From Mycobacterium alsense (GTDB taxonomy: Bacteria > Actinomycetota > Actinomycetes > Mycobacteriales > Mycobacteriaceae): DNA of 64,000 nt. The translations under genes and the position numbers were made by a program. Below, piece by piece: positions 40,059 to 48,166 of the stretch. The stretch lies in NCBI RefSeq assembly GCF_002086635.1, contig NZ_MVHD01000013.1:54091-118090 (forward strand), in the 5' to 3' direction. The notes below the pieces were generated by a model that was not told the origin of the DNA, did not search any database, and was given only the letters and a program-made list of their open reading frames with translations. How positions within the stretch are numbered: position 1 is the stretch's first letter; each line of letters opens with the position of its first letter.

Positions 40059-40087
40059 TTGACTTTAGTCAGAAAGCGCCCTTAGAT
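40059..40087 (+). promoter_or_regulatory. Promoter of SDR gene at 40127
   Basis: TTGACT at 40059-40064 and TTAGAT at 40082-40087 with exactly 17 bp between. Predicted start near 40094, about 33 nt before the ATG. The -35 element lies inside operator site 3, fitting repression by the adjacent TetR. Confidence 0.55.
40060..40071. promoter_or_regulatory. Palindromic operator site 3 (TGACTTTAGTCA)
   Basis: Arms TGACT/AGTCA with a two-base centre. It differs from site 1 at one position. It lies 55 bp upstream of the SDR start and 72 bp upstream of the TetR start, and overlaps the SDR promoter -35. Confidence 0.65.
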
Positions 40088-40126
40088 TGGACCCCGCCCC
40101 CGTCGCCGTCGATTAAAGGAGCCAGC

Positions 40127-40915
40127 ATGGCGTTGGAGCAGTTCCGGCTGGATGGCCAGGTAGCGATCGTCACGGGCGCCGGTAAGGGGGTTGGCGCCGG
40201 CATCGCCCGGGTGCTGGCCGAGGCCGGCGCCACGCTGGTCGGTACGGCACGTACGGAGGCGGATATCGTCGGCACGATCAAGGGGATCGAAGACGCCGGC
40301 GGCAAGGGGCTGGCGCTCGTCGCGGACGCGATGAGCCGCCCGGACGGCGAACGGGTCGTGAACACCGCCATGGAGCGCTTCGGCCGGATCGACATCCTCG
40401 TCAACAACGTCGGCGGCTCCACGTACGCCCGGTTTTTGGACATCACCGACGAGGATTTCCGGCACACCTTCGACTGGTGCGTGACCTCCGCCTTCATCAT
40501 GAGTCAGCTCGCGGCCCCGCACATGCTCGCCGCCGGGCGCGGCTCCATCGTCAACATCTCGTCGGGTTCCGCCCGGTTCGGCATTCGCGCCTTGACCGCC
40601 TACTGCGTGGCCAAGGGCGCCCTGGAATCGCTCACCCGCGCGATGGCGCAGGAACTGGCGCCGAAGATTCGGGTCAACGCCATCGCGCTCGGTTCGTTCG
40701 CCACCGACGGCCTGCAGAGCAGCCTGGACCTGATGCCGGGTTCGCTGGAGAAGATGCAGGAGGCCACGCCGCTGCATCGGCTGGGCGACGTCGAGGACCT
40801 CGGGCGCCTTACGGTGTATCTGTGCACGCGCGACTGCTACGCCACCAACGCCATCTTCCACGTCGACGGCGGCATCGACTCGAACAACTCGCCGCTGCCG
40901 ATACCGGACTACTGA
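40127..40915 (+). CDS. SDR family oxidoreductase
   Basis: A 262-residue classical short-chain dehydrogenase/reductase. The cofactor motif is TGAGKGVGAGIARVL, followed by NNVGG (in place of NNAG), the catalytic Ser in NISSGSAR and the Tyr-Lys pair in YCVAKGALE; HVDGGID near the C-terminus is typical. A very strong ribosome site (AAAGGAG) precedes the ATG. It heads a three-gene run with the amine-dehydrogenase-like gene and the second SDR, and its promoter carries operator site 3. Substrate unknown, probably an alcohol/ketone intermediate of the island pathway. Confidence 0.92.
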   Translation: MALEQFRLDGQVAIVTGAGKGVGAGIARVLAEAGATLVGTARTEADIVGTIKGIEDAGGKGLALVADAMSRPDGERVVNTAMERFGRIDILVNNVGGSTYARFLDITDEDFRHTFDWCVTSAFIMSQLAAPHMLAAGRGSIVNISSGSARFGIRALTAYCVAKGALESLTRAMAQELAPKIRVNAIALGSFATDGLQSSLDLMPGSLEKMQEATPLHRLGDVEDLGRLTVYLCTRDCYATNAIFHVDGGIDSNNSPLPIPDY

Positions 40916-40942
40916 GGTGACCTGGCGAAGGAGAAGCGGGCG

Positions 40943-42025
40943 GTGCGCAAGGTAATTCAGTTCTCGACGGGCAATGTGGGGCGGCACTCGTTGCGCGCCA
41001 TCATCGGCAGGCCGGATCTGCAGCTGGTCGGCGTGCACGCCGCCGGCACAGACAAGATCGGTAGGGACGCGGCCGAGCTGTGCGGGCTGGACGAGCCGAC
41101 CGGCGTCCTGGCCACGGACGACGTCGACGCCCTGGTGGGCCTCGGCGCCGATTGCGTGGTGTACACCTCGCAGGGCGAGACGCGGCCCATGGAGGCCATC
41201 GAGCAGATGGCCAAGTTCCTCGCGGCGGGAACCAACGTGGTTGGCACGTCGCTGGTCTGGCTGGTCACGCCCCGCCACGCCGAGGACTGGTTGCGGGTGC
41301 CGTTGGAACAGGCGTGCGAGGCCGGCGACGCGTCGCTGTACGTCAACGGAATCGACCCGGGCTTCTCCGGCGACACGCTGGTGCACTCGGCGGTCAGCCT
41401 GACCACCCGCGTCTCGTCGATCACCGTTCAGGAGATCTTCGACTATGGAAACTACGACGACGCCGAGTTCACCGGTGCCGCAATGGGGTTCGGCTCCGCG
41501 CCGGACGACGACTCGCCGATGATGTTTCTGCCCGGGGTGATCGTGTCGATGTGGGGAGGTCAGGTCCGCAGCCTGGCGGACAATCTCGACATCAAACTGG
41601 ACGACGTGCGCCAACGTGTCGAACCTTGGTACACGCCGGAACGCATCGACTGCACGATGATGACCGTGGAGCCCGGGCGGATGGCCGCCGTGCGGTTCGC
41701 CACCGAGGGCGTGCGCGACGGCACGCCGGTGATCACCCTCGAGCACGTCACCAGGCTCACCCGGGCCGCGGCGCCGGACTGGGAGTTTCCGCCTGACGGG
41801 CACACCGGCGTGCACCGCGTCGTCGTCGAGGGCGAACCGCGGGTGGAGATCAACACCCACGTCAGCCACCCACTGTTCGATTCCACTGACGCCGGCTGCA
41901 TTTCGACGGCGGGCCGCGTGGTCAACGCGATCGATTGGGTGTGCCGCGCGCCCCGGGGTCTGATCGCCGTGGATGACGTTCCCCTGTCGGCGACGATGCG
42001 CGGCCTGATGTGGAACGGGCGGTGA
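40943..42025 (+). CDS. NAD(P)H-dependent amine dehydrogenase-like protein, paralogue 3
   Basis: A 360-residue DapB-like protein. It has the Rossmann loop KVIQFSTGNVGRHSLRAII and the conserved YVNGIDPGFSGDTLVHS stretch aligned with the other two paralogues. GTG 40943 has AAGGAG upstream. It follows the SDR by 27 bp, and its stop overlaps the next SDR start (GTGA), so the three genes form one operon. Three copies of this family in 10 kb, each beside SDR or P450 genes, suggest distinct steps or substrates of one pathway rather than lysine synthesis. Confidence 0.82.
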   Translation: MRKVIQFSTGNVGRHSLRAIIGRPDLQLVGVHAAGTDKIGRDAAELCGLDEPTGVLATDDVDALVGLGADCVVYTSQGETRPMEAIEQMAKFLAAGTNVVGTSLVWLVTPRHAEDWLRVPLEQACEAGDASLYVNGIDPGFSGDTLVHSAVSLTTRVSSITVQEIFDYGNYDDAEFTGAAMGFGSAPDDDSPMMFLPGVIVSMWGGQVRSLADNLDIKLDDVRQRVEPWYTPERIDCTMMTVEPGRMAAVRFATEGVRDGTPVITLEHVTRLTRAAAPDWEFPPDGHTGVHRVVVEGEPRVEINTHVSHPLFDSTDAGCISTAGRVVNAIDWVCRAPRGLIAVDDVPLSATMRGLMWNGR

Positions 42026-42840
42026 CGAATTCGCCGCCGGGGCGGGTTGCCGGGAAACGTGTGCTCATCACCGGCGCCGCCCGCGGTTTGGGCCGCAGCC
42101 ATGCCGTGCGCCTCGCGGAAGAAGGCGCTGACCTCATTCTGGTCGATATCTGTCAATCCCTGCCGCAGATCGACTACCCGCTGGCCAGCGAGGACGACCT
42201 CGCCGAGACCGTACGACTGGTGAGGGAGTTCGGCCGTCGCTGCGTGAGCCGCGTCGTCGACGTCCGTGACGACGTGGAGTTGCGCTCGGCTGTCGATGAC
42301 GGCGTCAGCGAGCTGGGCGGGCTGGACGGTGCGGTGGCCAATGCCGGCGTGTTGACGTCGGCGCCCTGGGACAGAACAACACTCGATCAGTGGCGCACGG
42401 TGGTCGACATCGATCTCATCGGGGTGTGGAACACCTGCGCGGCGGCGATACCGCACCTGCTCGAGCAGGGAGGCGGCAGTCTGGTCAACATCAGTTCCGC
42501 GGGCGCCATGAAAGGTTTCCCGCTACAGATGCCTTACACGGCCGCGAAATATGGTGTCGTGGGTTTGACATTGGGATTGGCCAACGAACTGGCCGCCCAG
42601 AACGTGCGCGTGAATGCGGTGCTTCCCACCGGTTGCCATACCGGCATGATCCCGCCGTCGTTCGGCGTCGCGCTGGGCGAGCAAAGGCCCGACCTGATAC
42701 CGATCTTCGTCAACGCGATGCCCACGCCGGCCGTCGAGCCCGCCGACGTCAGCAACGCGGTGCTGTTCCTGCTCTCCGACGAGTCCCGGTATGTGACGGG
42801 GCTGCAGTTCAAGGTCGACGCCGGGGTGACCATCAACTAG
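42022..42840 (+). CDS. Mycofactocin-type SDR family oxidoreductase
   Basis: A short-chain dehydrogenase of about 272 residues with the features of the mycofactocin-coupled group: GAARGLGRSHAVRLAEEGAD, a long insertion after the second strand (DICQSLPQIDYPLASEDDLA), NAG-type motif VANAGVLTS, catalytic Ser in NISSAG and YTAAKYG. These enzymes keep NAD(H) tightly bound and pass electrons to the peptide-derived cofactor mycofactocin; that link is established for the family and inferred here. GTG 42022 overlaps the previous stop (GTGA); GTG 42010 is an alternative. Convergent with a TetR gene 5 bp away. Confidence 0.85.
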   Translation: MTNSPPGRVAGKRVLITGAARGLGRSHAVRLAEEGADLILVDICQSLPQIDYPLASEDDLAETVRLVREFGRRCVSRVVDVRDDVELRSAVDDGVSELGGLDGAVANAGVLTSAPWDRTTLDQWRTVVDIDLIGVWNTCAAAIPHLLEQGGGSLVNISSAGAMKGFPLQMPYTAAKYGVVGLTLGLANELAAQNVRVNAVLPTGCHTGMIPPSFGVALGEQRPDLIPIFVNAMPTPAVEPADVSNAVLFLLSDESRYVTGLQFKVDAGVTIN

Positions 42841-42845
42841 GACCG

Positions 42846-43484
42846 TCAGAGCGGCCAGCTGTGGGGGCCCACCTCATAGCGCAGCTCCGCGACCGGGGGC
42901 AGCGGCAGGCGCTCGTCGATGGAGATCGCGTCGACGACGAGGGCGACATAGCGCCGCCAGCCGTCGCTGCGCGCGTCCATCGTCGACAGGACGCCGAAGA
43001 GCATCGCCACCAGGCGCGGGAGGTCGTCGGCCACCAGGTCGGCGCGGACCCGGCCGGCGCGCTGGCCCTCGCGGACCAGCTCGCCGAGCGCGGCGTTGAG
43101 CGACACCGAGATGTCGGGCGTGAGGGAGCCGGCCCGGCGCGCGGCGGTCAGCAGGTTGTGTTCGCGGGCCCCCAGCGAGATCGCCGCCTCGATCAATTGG
43201 GTGAGGCCGCGCAGCGGGTCGTCGGCGCGGCGGGCGGCATCGATCACCGGCGTGAGATCCTCGGCGATGCTCTGGTCCAGGGCGGCCCGGACCAGGTCGG
43301 CCTTCGTCGGAAACCTGCGGTAGAGCGTTCGCTCGCCGACACCGGCGCGCCGCGCGACCGCTTCCACCGGCGCGTCGGGCCCCAGCTCGCCGTAGACGTC
43401 GCGCGCCGCACGGAGGATGCGCTCGACGTTGCGGGCCGCGTCCGCCCGCAACGGCCGATCCTCGACCTCCTCAACCGTCGTCAT
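42846..43484 (-). CDS. TetR-family regulator (divergent to P450)
   Basis: A 212-residue TetR protein with the HTH VEAVARRAGVGERTLYRRFPTK and a C-terminal helical domain of the SbtR-like type. Upstream on its strand TTGTTG and TAGGCT are separated by 16 bp and place the start of transcription almost exactly at ATG 43484, so the mRNA may be leaderless, which is common in mycobacteria. The gap to the divergent P450 holds two CTGACAGTT copies, the likely operators, one across the P450 -35. It probably represses the P450-SDR pair. Confidence 0.88.
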   Translation of the reverse strand: MTTVEEVEDRPLRADAARNVERILRAARDVYGELGPDAPVEAVARRAGVGERTLYRRFPTKADLVRAALDQSIAEDLTPVIDAARRADDPLRGLTQLIEAAISLGAREHNLLTAARRAGSLTPDISVSLNAALGELVREGQRAGRVRADLVADDLPRLVAMLFGVLSTMDARSDGWRRYVALVVDAISIDERLPLPPVAELRYEVGPHSWPL

Positions 43485-43497
43485 GGACCCAGCCTAA

Positions 43498-43506
43498 CTG
43501 ACAGTT
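43498..43506. promoter_or_regulatory. Putative TetR half-operator 1 (CTGACAGTT)
   Basis: CTGACAGTT lies within the short palindrome AACTGACAGTT and overlaps the -35 of the P450 promoter. It recurs exactly at 43552-43560. Confidence 0.5.
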
Positions 43507-43534
43507 GACTGCCAACAAGCCTTCACTCTACCCT
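43505..43534 (+). promoter_or_regulatory. Promoter of P450 gene
   Basis: TTGACT at 43505-43510 and TACCCT (TAnnnT) at 43529-43534 with an 18-bp spacer; transcription would begin near 43541. Repeat copies flank it on both sides, an arrangement suited to repression. Confidence 0.5.
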
Positions 43535-43551
43535 GTAGAACTGGCAGACAC

Positions 43552-43560
43552 CTGACAGTT
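43552..43560. promoter_or_regulatory. Putative TetR half-operator 2 (CTGACAGTT)
   Basis: Second exact copy, 54 bp from the first, just downstream of the predicted transcription start and 9 bp before the P450 ATG. Confidence 0.5.
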
Positions 43561-43568
43561 AGTGGGAA

Positions 43569-44828
43569 ATGCGGCCTATGGCAATGCCTTCCGAGCCTTA
43601 CGAGCCTTCCGAACCTTCCGTGTCGTCCGAATGCGGTCGGGACGCCGATCTTCCTATGCTGCCCATAGAGCGGGACTCGCGCTGCCCGTTGGCGCCCCCG
43701 GCGGAGTTCACGGAGTGGCGGGCGCGGCCCGGGCTGCGCCGGGCGATGTTCGGCGGCAACCCGATCTGGGTGGTCAGCCGCTACCACGACATCAGGGCGG
43801 CGCTGCTCGATCCGCGCCTGTCCGCCAAGACCATTCCGGACTCCATCATGCCGACGGACGACGACAACAAGGTCCCGGTGATGTTCGCACGCGCCGACGA
43901 CCCCGAGCATCATAGGTTGCGGCGCATGCTGACCACCAATTTCACCTTCCGGCGCTGCGAGTCGATGCGCCCCCAGATCCAGGAAATGGTCGACCACTAT
44001 CTCGGCGAGATGGTCGCAACCGGGGCACCGGCCGACCTGGTGCGCGAATTCGCCTTGCCGGTGCCGTCTTTGGTGATCGCGTTGCTGCTGGGGGTGCCGC
44101 CGGAGGATCTTGCGCTCTTCCAGCACTACACGACCGTCGGGCTGGACCCGAAGTGCGCCGACGAGGAGAGGGGCCGCGCCTTCGCGGCGATGTACGCCTA
44201 TATCGAGGAGCTGATCCTGCGCAAGGAGCGCGAACCCGGCGACGACCTGATCAGCCGCCTGCTCACCGAATACGTGGCCACGGGCAAGCTCGACCATGCC
44301 ACCACGGCCATGAACAGCGTGATCATGATGCAGGCCGGCCACGAGACCACCGCCAACATGATCGGGTTGGGAACGGTTGCGCTGCTTGACCATCCCGACG
44401 TGTTCGAACGGCTCGGACGCACCGACGACCCCGCCGTCATCGCCAACGTCGTCGAGGAGCTGATGCGCTATCTCAGCATCGTGCACAGCCAGGTCGACCG
44501 GGTGGCGACCGAGGACCTCACGATCGGCGGCCAGCGGATCCGCGCGGGGGAGTTCGTCATCATGAACCTGCCCGCGGGGAACTGGGACGCCGAGTTCGTC
44601 GACGACCCGGAGACGTTCGACCCCGACCGAAACCCCCGCGGACACCTGGGTTTCGGCTACGGTGTGCACCAATGCATCGGGGCCAACCTGGCCCGTGTCG
44701 AGATGCAGGTCGCGTTCGCCACGCTGGCGCGCAGGCTGCCCGGCCTGAAGTTGGCGGTGCCCCTGGATGAGTTGCAGTTCAAGCGGGCCAACATCTATGG
44801 CCTGAAGGAGCTCCCGGTCAGCTGGTGA
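43569..44828 (+). CDS. Cytochrome P450 (CYP105/107-like bacterial type)
   Basis: A 419-residue soluble P450 with the I-helix MMQAGHETTANMI, K-helix EELMRY (ExxR) and heme loop FGYGVHQCIGANLARVE. The sequence HLGFGYGVHQCIGANLAR is characteristic of actinomycete CYP105/CYP107-type enzymes that hydroxylate macrolides, terpenes or xenobiotics. The N-terminus carries a Pro-Ser-Glu repeat (PSEPYEPSEPS) encoded by four 9-bp units. ATG 43569 is used; ATG codons 9 and 15 bp downstream are alternatives. Its stop overlaps the next SDR (GTGA). Ferredoxin partner not present. Confidence 0.92.
   Translation: MRPMAMPSEPYEPSEPSVSSECGRDADLPMLPIERDSRCPLAPPAEFTEWRARPGLRRAMFGGNPIWVVSRYHDIRAALLDPRLSAKTIPDSIMPTDDDNKVPVMFARADDPEHHRLRRMLTTNFTFRRCESMRPQIQEMVDHYLGEMVATGAPADLVREFALPVPSLVIALLLGVPPEDLALFQHYTTVGLDPKCADEERGRAFAAMYAYIEELILRKEREPGDDLISRLLTEYVATGKLDHATTAMNSVIMMQAGHETTANMIGLGTVALLDHPDVFERLGRTDDPAVIANVVEELMRYLSIVHSQVDRVATEDLTIGGQRIRAGEFVIMNLPAGNWDAEFVDDPETFDPDRNPRGHLGFGYGVHQCIGANLARVEMQVAFATLARRLPGLKLAVPLDELQFKRANIYGLKELPVSW
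43587..43622 (+). repeat. Four tandem 9-bp repeats at the P450 N-terminus
   Basis: CCTTCCGAG, CCTTACGAG, CCTTCCGAA and CCTTCCGTG encode PSE-PYE-PSE-PSV. In-frame units, so copy number can change without breaking the gene. Confidence 0.85.
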
Positions 44829-45814
44829 CGATGTCATCCCCCGAGCTGCGCTTCGACGACCGGGTCGCCGTCATCACCGGCGCCGGCGGCGGACTGGGCC
44901 GGCAGTACGCGCTGCTGCTGGCGGCGCGGGGCGCGCGCGTCGTCGTCAACGACACCGGGGGATCGGTGACCGGGGATGGCGCGGACGGTGAGGCGGCGAA
45001 CGCCGTGGTCGCGGAGATCCGCCGCAGCGGCGGCCAGGCGGTTGCCGACGCACACAGCGTGGCGAGCCCCGAAGGCGGGCAGGCGATCATCGACACCGCG
45101 CTGCGCGCCTGGGGGCGGGTGGACATCGTGATCAACAACGCCGGGATCGTCGGTGACGCGCCCTTCGAGGACATGACCTCCGATCGGCTCGACCCCCTGG
45201 TCGACGTGCATCTGAACGGCGCGTTCTACGTGACGCGACCGGCGTGGACGGTGATGCGCGACCGGCGCTACGGCCGCATACTCAACACCTGCTCGGCCGC
45301 CGGAATCCTTGGCGCCGAACGGATGAGCAACTACGGGGCGGCCAAGACCGGCCTGATCGGTTTCACCCGCGCGCTCGCCGCCGAGGGCGCCGAGCACCAC
45401 ATCAAGGTCAACGCGATCGCCCCGATCGCCTCCACCCGGATGATGGCGCACTCGGTCGACGGCGCGACCGGCGGACCGGTCGCCGAAGGCGACGCGGCGG
45501 CCCAGGCGGTGCTGGATGACCTTGTCGGACAGTATCTTCGGCGATTGGACCCGGCACTGGTGGCCCCGGTCGCGGCGTTCCTGACGCACCGCGAGTGCCC
45601 GGTATCCGGAGAGATCTTCACCGTCGGCGCCGGGCACGTCGCGCGATTTTTCATCGGCAGGACGCGGGGCTTCCACCGCGACGGCCTGTCCGTCGAGGAC
45701 GTGCGCGACCACCTCGACGAGATCCGCGACGAAGCCGGCTACACCGTGCCGGGCGGACCCGCCGACGAGATGCGCGAGCTGTTCGCCACGCTCGCGGCGC
45801 CCAACGTCGAGTAG
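44825..45814 (+). CDS. SDR family oxidoreductase (HSD17B4-like)
   Basis: A 329-residue short-chain dehydrogenase with cofactor loop TGAGGGLGRQYALLLAARGA, INNAGIVGD, catalytic Ser in NTCSAAG and YGAAKTG, plus a C-terminal extension (RTRGFHRDGLSVEDVRDHLD). It is similar in architecture to the SDR at 30805-31764, suggesting parallel reactions. GTG 44825 overlaps the P450 stop; ATG 44831 is an alternative start. Together with the P450 it fits hydroxylation followed by alcohol oxidation. It is convergent with lppI across 55 bp and marks the right end of the island. Confidence 0.9.
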   Translation: MTMSSPELRFDDRVAVITGAGGGLGRQYALLLAARGARVVVNDTGGSVTGDGADGEAANAVVAEIRRSGGQAVADAHSVASPEGGQAIIDTALRAWGRVDIVINNAGIVGDAPFEDMTSDRLDPLVDVHLNGAFYVTRPAWTVMRDRRYGRILNTCSAAGILGAERMSNYGAAKTGLIGFTRALAAEGAEHHIKVNAIAPIASTRMMAHSVDGATGGPVAEGDAAAQAVLDDLVGQYLRRLDPALVAPVAAFLTHRECPVSGEIFTVGAGHVARFFIGRTRGFHRDGLSVEDVRDHLDEIRDEAGYTVPGGPADEMRELFATLAAPNVE

Positions 45815-45869
45815 TTGAGGCGGAAACGGCGGATTTCTCGCAACAAGTCGACGCCGGGCCTCGGGGCGC

Positions 45870-46562
45870 TCAGCAGCGGAACGCCGCGCCGACGCCGTCC
45901 GGCGGCGGCACCGGCTTCAAACAGCCGAACGGCTGGATGCCCGCGGCGGCGTAACGCACCGCCGACTGGTGGGCGTAGTTCACGCAGAACAGGCCCGCCT
46001 GGTCCGCGCGGCACCGGTAGTCGCCGAACGACAGCGAATCCCCGTCGGCGAGCTCGGGCCCGTTGCCGTTGATGAAGGGGCCTGGGTCGGCGCGTGCCGA
46101 CCCGACCTGCAGGCTGGTTCCGTCGAAATCGACCCAGCCGGCCTTCCAGTCGCCGTAGGCAGTCTCGGGGCGGGGCGGGGGGTTGGTCAGGTTCACCAGG
46201 CACGCCAGCGCGCCGCCGGTGTGCTGGGAATCGGTCATGCACGAGACGGCGCCGGACGCCGCCGCCAGCGCGATGTCGGCGCCCAGCGGGGTGCTGGCGC
46301 CGTCGCGCGTCGCGCTGTGATAGCGGCCCGGGTCGGCGGGGTGACCCGCCTCGATCCACGCGATGACGTCGGAGACCGCGGCGCCGGCCGCGGGCGCGGC
46401 GGACGGGGCGGGCGGCTTGCCGCCCGACGGCCCGGTCGTGCCCGGGGCGGAAGGAGATGCCCCCGCCGACGTCGGCGTGGTGGTTTGCGGCTGACCCGAG
46501 TTCCCCGGGTGCGAGCATCCGGCGAGCAGCAACGTCGTGGCGAGAAGCGCGGCGATCCGCAT
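45870..46562 (-). CDS. lppI: Lipoprotein LppI
   Basis: A 230-residue secreted lipoprotein: signal peptide MRIAALLATTLLLAG with lipobox LLAGC (acylated Cys16), a Pro/Ser/Thr-rich linker (about residues 20-60), then a folded domain with several Cys (VSCMTD, ALACLVN, DYRCRAD, LFCVNY, FGCLKP and a C-terminal Cys) that probably form disulfides outside the membrane. Position next to lipT matches Rv2046. In M. tuberculosis it sits beside Rv2047c, whereas here 16 kb intervenes. Function unknown. Confidence 0.82.
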   Translation of the reverse strand: MRIAALLATTLLLAGCSHPGNSGQPQTTTPTSAGASPSAPGTTGPSGGKPPAPSAAPAAGAAVSDVIAWIEAGHPADPGRYHSATRDGASTPLGADIALAAASGAVSCMTDSQHTGGALACLVNLTNPPPRPETAYGDWKAGWVDFDGTSLQVGSARADPGPFINGNGPELADGDSLSFGDYRCRADQAGLFCVNYAHQSAVRYAAAGIQPFGCLKPVPPPDGVGAAFRC

Positions 46563-46642
46563 CCCGCCAGGCTAGCCGCCACGCGCCGGGATTCGGCCGC
46601 TACCCGCACGGTGCGCCCGCGGTGTCGGTTACCGTCACTGGT

Positions 46643-48148
46643 ATGCATGAGCGCACCACGCGCGCCCGCACCACCGCGGGCATCGTCGAGGGCTTCACCC
46701 GCGACGGCGTGCACCGCTGGCGATCCATCCCGTACGCCCGCCCGCCTGTGGGGCGGCTGCGCCTGCGGGCGCCGCGTCCGGCGCCGCCGTGGTCGGGCGT
46801 GCGCCACTGCCACGGCTTCGGCAATTGCGCGCCGCAGCAGCGCCGCTACACCATGCTGGGCTTGGGTCGCTACCAGCCCACGAGCGAGGACTGCCTCACC
46901 CTCAACGTCGTCGCCCCGGAGGCCGCGTCCGACGCGCCGCTGCCGGTGATGGTGTTCATCCACGGCGGCGGCTACATCCTGGGCAGCTCGGCCACGCCGC
47001 TTTACGACGGCGCCGCGCTGGCGCGGCGCGGTTGCGTGTACGTGTCGGTCAACTACCGCCTGGGCGCGCTGGGTTGCCTGGACCTGTCGTCGCTGTCGAC
47101 ACCCGAGGTCCCCATCGACAGCAACCTGTACCTGCGCGACCTCGTGCTGGCGCTGCAGTGGGTGCGGGACAACATCGCCGAGTTCGGCGGCGACCCGGGC
47201 AATGTCACCATTTTCGGCGAAAGCGCGGGGGCGTGCATCACCGCCACGCTGTTGGCCGTGCCCGCCGCCGAGGGCCTGTTCGCCCGGGCGATCTCGGAGA
47301 GCCCGGCGTCGGGGCTGGTGCGCCCGAAGGAGGTCGCCGACGAATTCGCCACCCGGTTCGCCCGCCTGCTCGGCGCGCGCACCGGGAACGCCGCCGACGC
47401 GCTGATGCGGGCGTCGGCGGCGCAGATCGTCGCGGCCCAGCACCGGCTCATCGACGACGGCATGGAGAACCGGCTGGGCGCCTTCCCCATCGGCCCGAGC
47501 TTCGGCGACGACACCCTGCCCGTCGAGCCCGTCGAGGCCATACGGCGCGGCCGGGCGCACCGGGTGCCGCTCATCGTGGGCACCAACGCCGAGGAGGGCC
47601 GGCTGTTCACCCGGTTCCTCAAGATGCTGCCGACGAACGAGTCGATGATCGAGGAACTGCTGGCCGACACGGAACCGGGTGCCCGCGAACGCATTACGGC
47701 CGCCTACCCCGACTATCCCGCGCCCGCCGCGTGCATCCAGCTCGGCGGCGACTTCGCGTTCAGCTCGGCGGCCTGGCAGCTCGCCGAGGCCCACTGCGGC
47801 CACGCGCCCACCTACCTGTACCGGTACGACTACGCCCCGCGCACCCTGCGCTGGACGGGCCTGGGGGCGACGCACGCCACCGAGTTGCTGGCCGTCTTCG
47901 ACGTCTACCGCACCCGGTTCGGCGCGCTGCTGACCGCCGCCGCCGATCGTCGCGCCGCCCTGCGGGTCAGCAACGAGGTGCAGCGGCGGTGGCGGTCGTT
48001 CGGCCGCACGGGGTCGCCGGGCGACGACTGGCCCGCTTACACCCTCGCCGACCGCGCCGTCATGGTCTTCGACCGCAAGACCCGGGTCGAGTTCGACCCC
48101 CACCCGCACCGCCGAATCGCCTGGGACGGTTTCTCCCTTGCCCAGTGA
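46643..48148 (+). CDS. lipT: Carboxylesterase LipT (type B)
   Basis: A 501-residue carboxylesterase/lipase family enzyme matching Rv2045c in place and family. Features: RSIPYARPPVGRLRL near the N-terminus, SEDCLTLNVVAP, the oxyanion hole VFIHGGGYILGS, and the nucleophile elbow in TIFGESAGACITA; the catalytic His is expected in the GLGATHATELL region. It hydrolyses ester bonds of short- to medium-chain substrates; natural substrate unknown. ATG 46643 is used because it begins directly before the conserved start and because upstream codons run into lppI's promoter. Divergent from lppI. Confidence 0.9.
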   Translation: MHERTTRARTTAGIVEGFTRDGVHRWRSIPYARPPVGRLRLRAPRPAPPWSGVRHCHGFGNCAPQQRRYTMLGLGRYQPTSEDCLTLNVVAPEAASDAPLPVMVFIHGGGYILGSSATPLYDGAALARRGCVYVSVNYRLGALGCLDLSSLSTPEVPIDSNLYLRDLVLALQWVRDNIAEFGGDPGNVTIFGESAGACITATLLAVPAAEGLFARAISESPASGLVRPKEVADEFATRFARLLGARTGNAADALMRASAAQIVAAQHRLIDDGMENRLGAFPIGPSFGDDTLPVEPVEAIRRGRAHRVPLIVGTNAEEGRLFTRFLKMLPTNESMIEELLADTEPGARERITAAYPDYPAPAACIQLGGDFAFSSAAWQLAEAHCGHAPTYLYRYDYAPRTLRWTGLGATHATELLAVFDVYRTRFGALLTAAADRRAALRVSNEVQRRWRSFGRTGSPGDDWPAYTLADRAVMVFDRKTRVEFDPHPHRRIAWDGFSLAQ

Positions 48149-48166
48149 CCTGGCACGCTGACGCTC

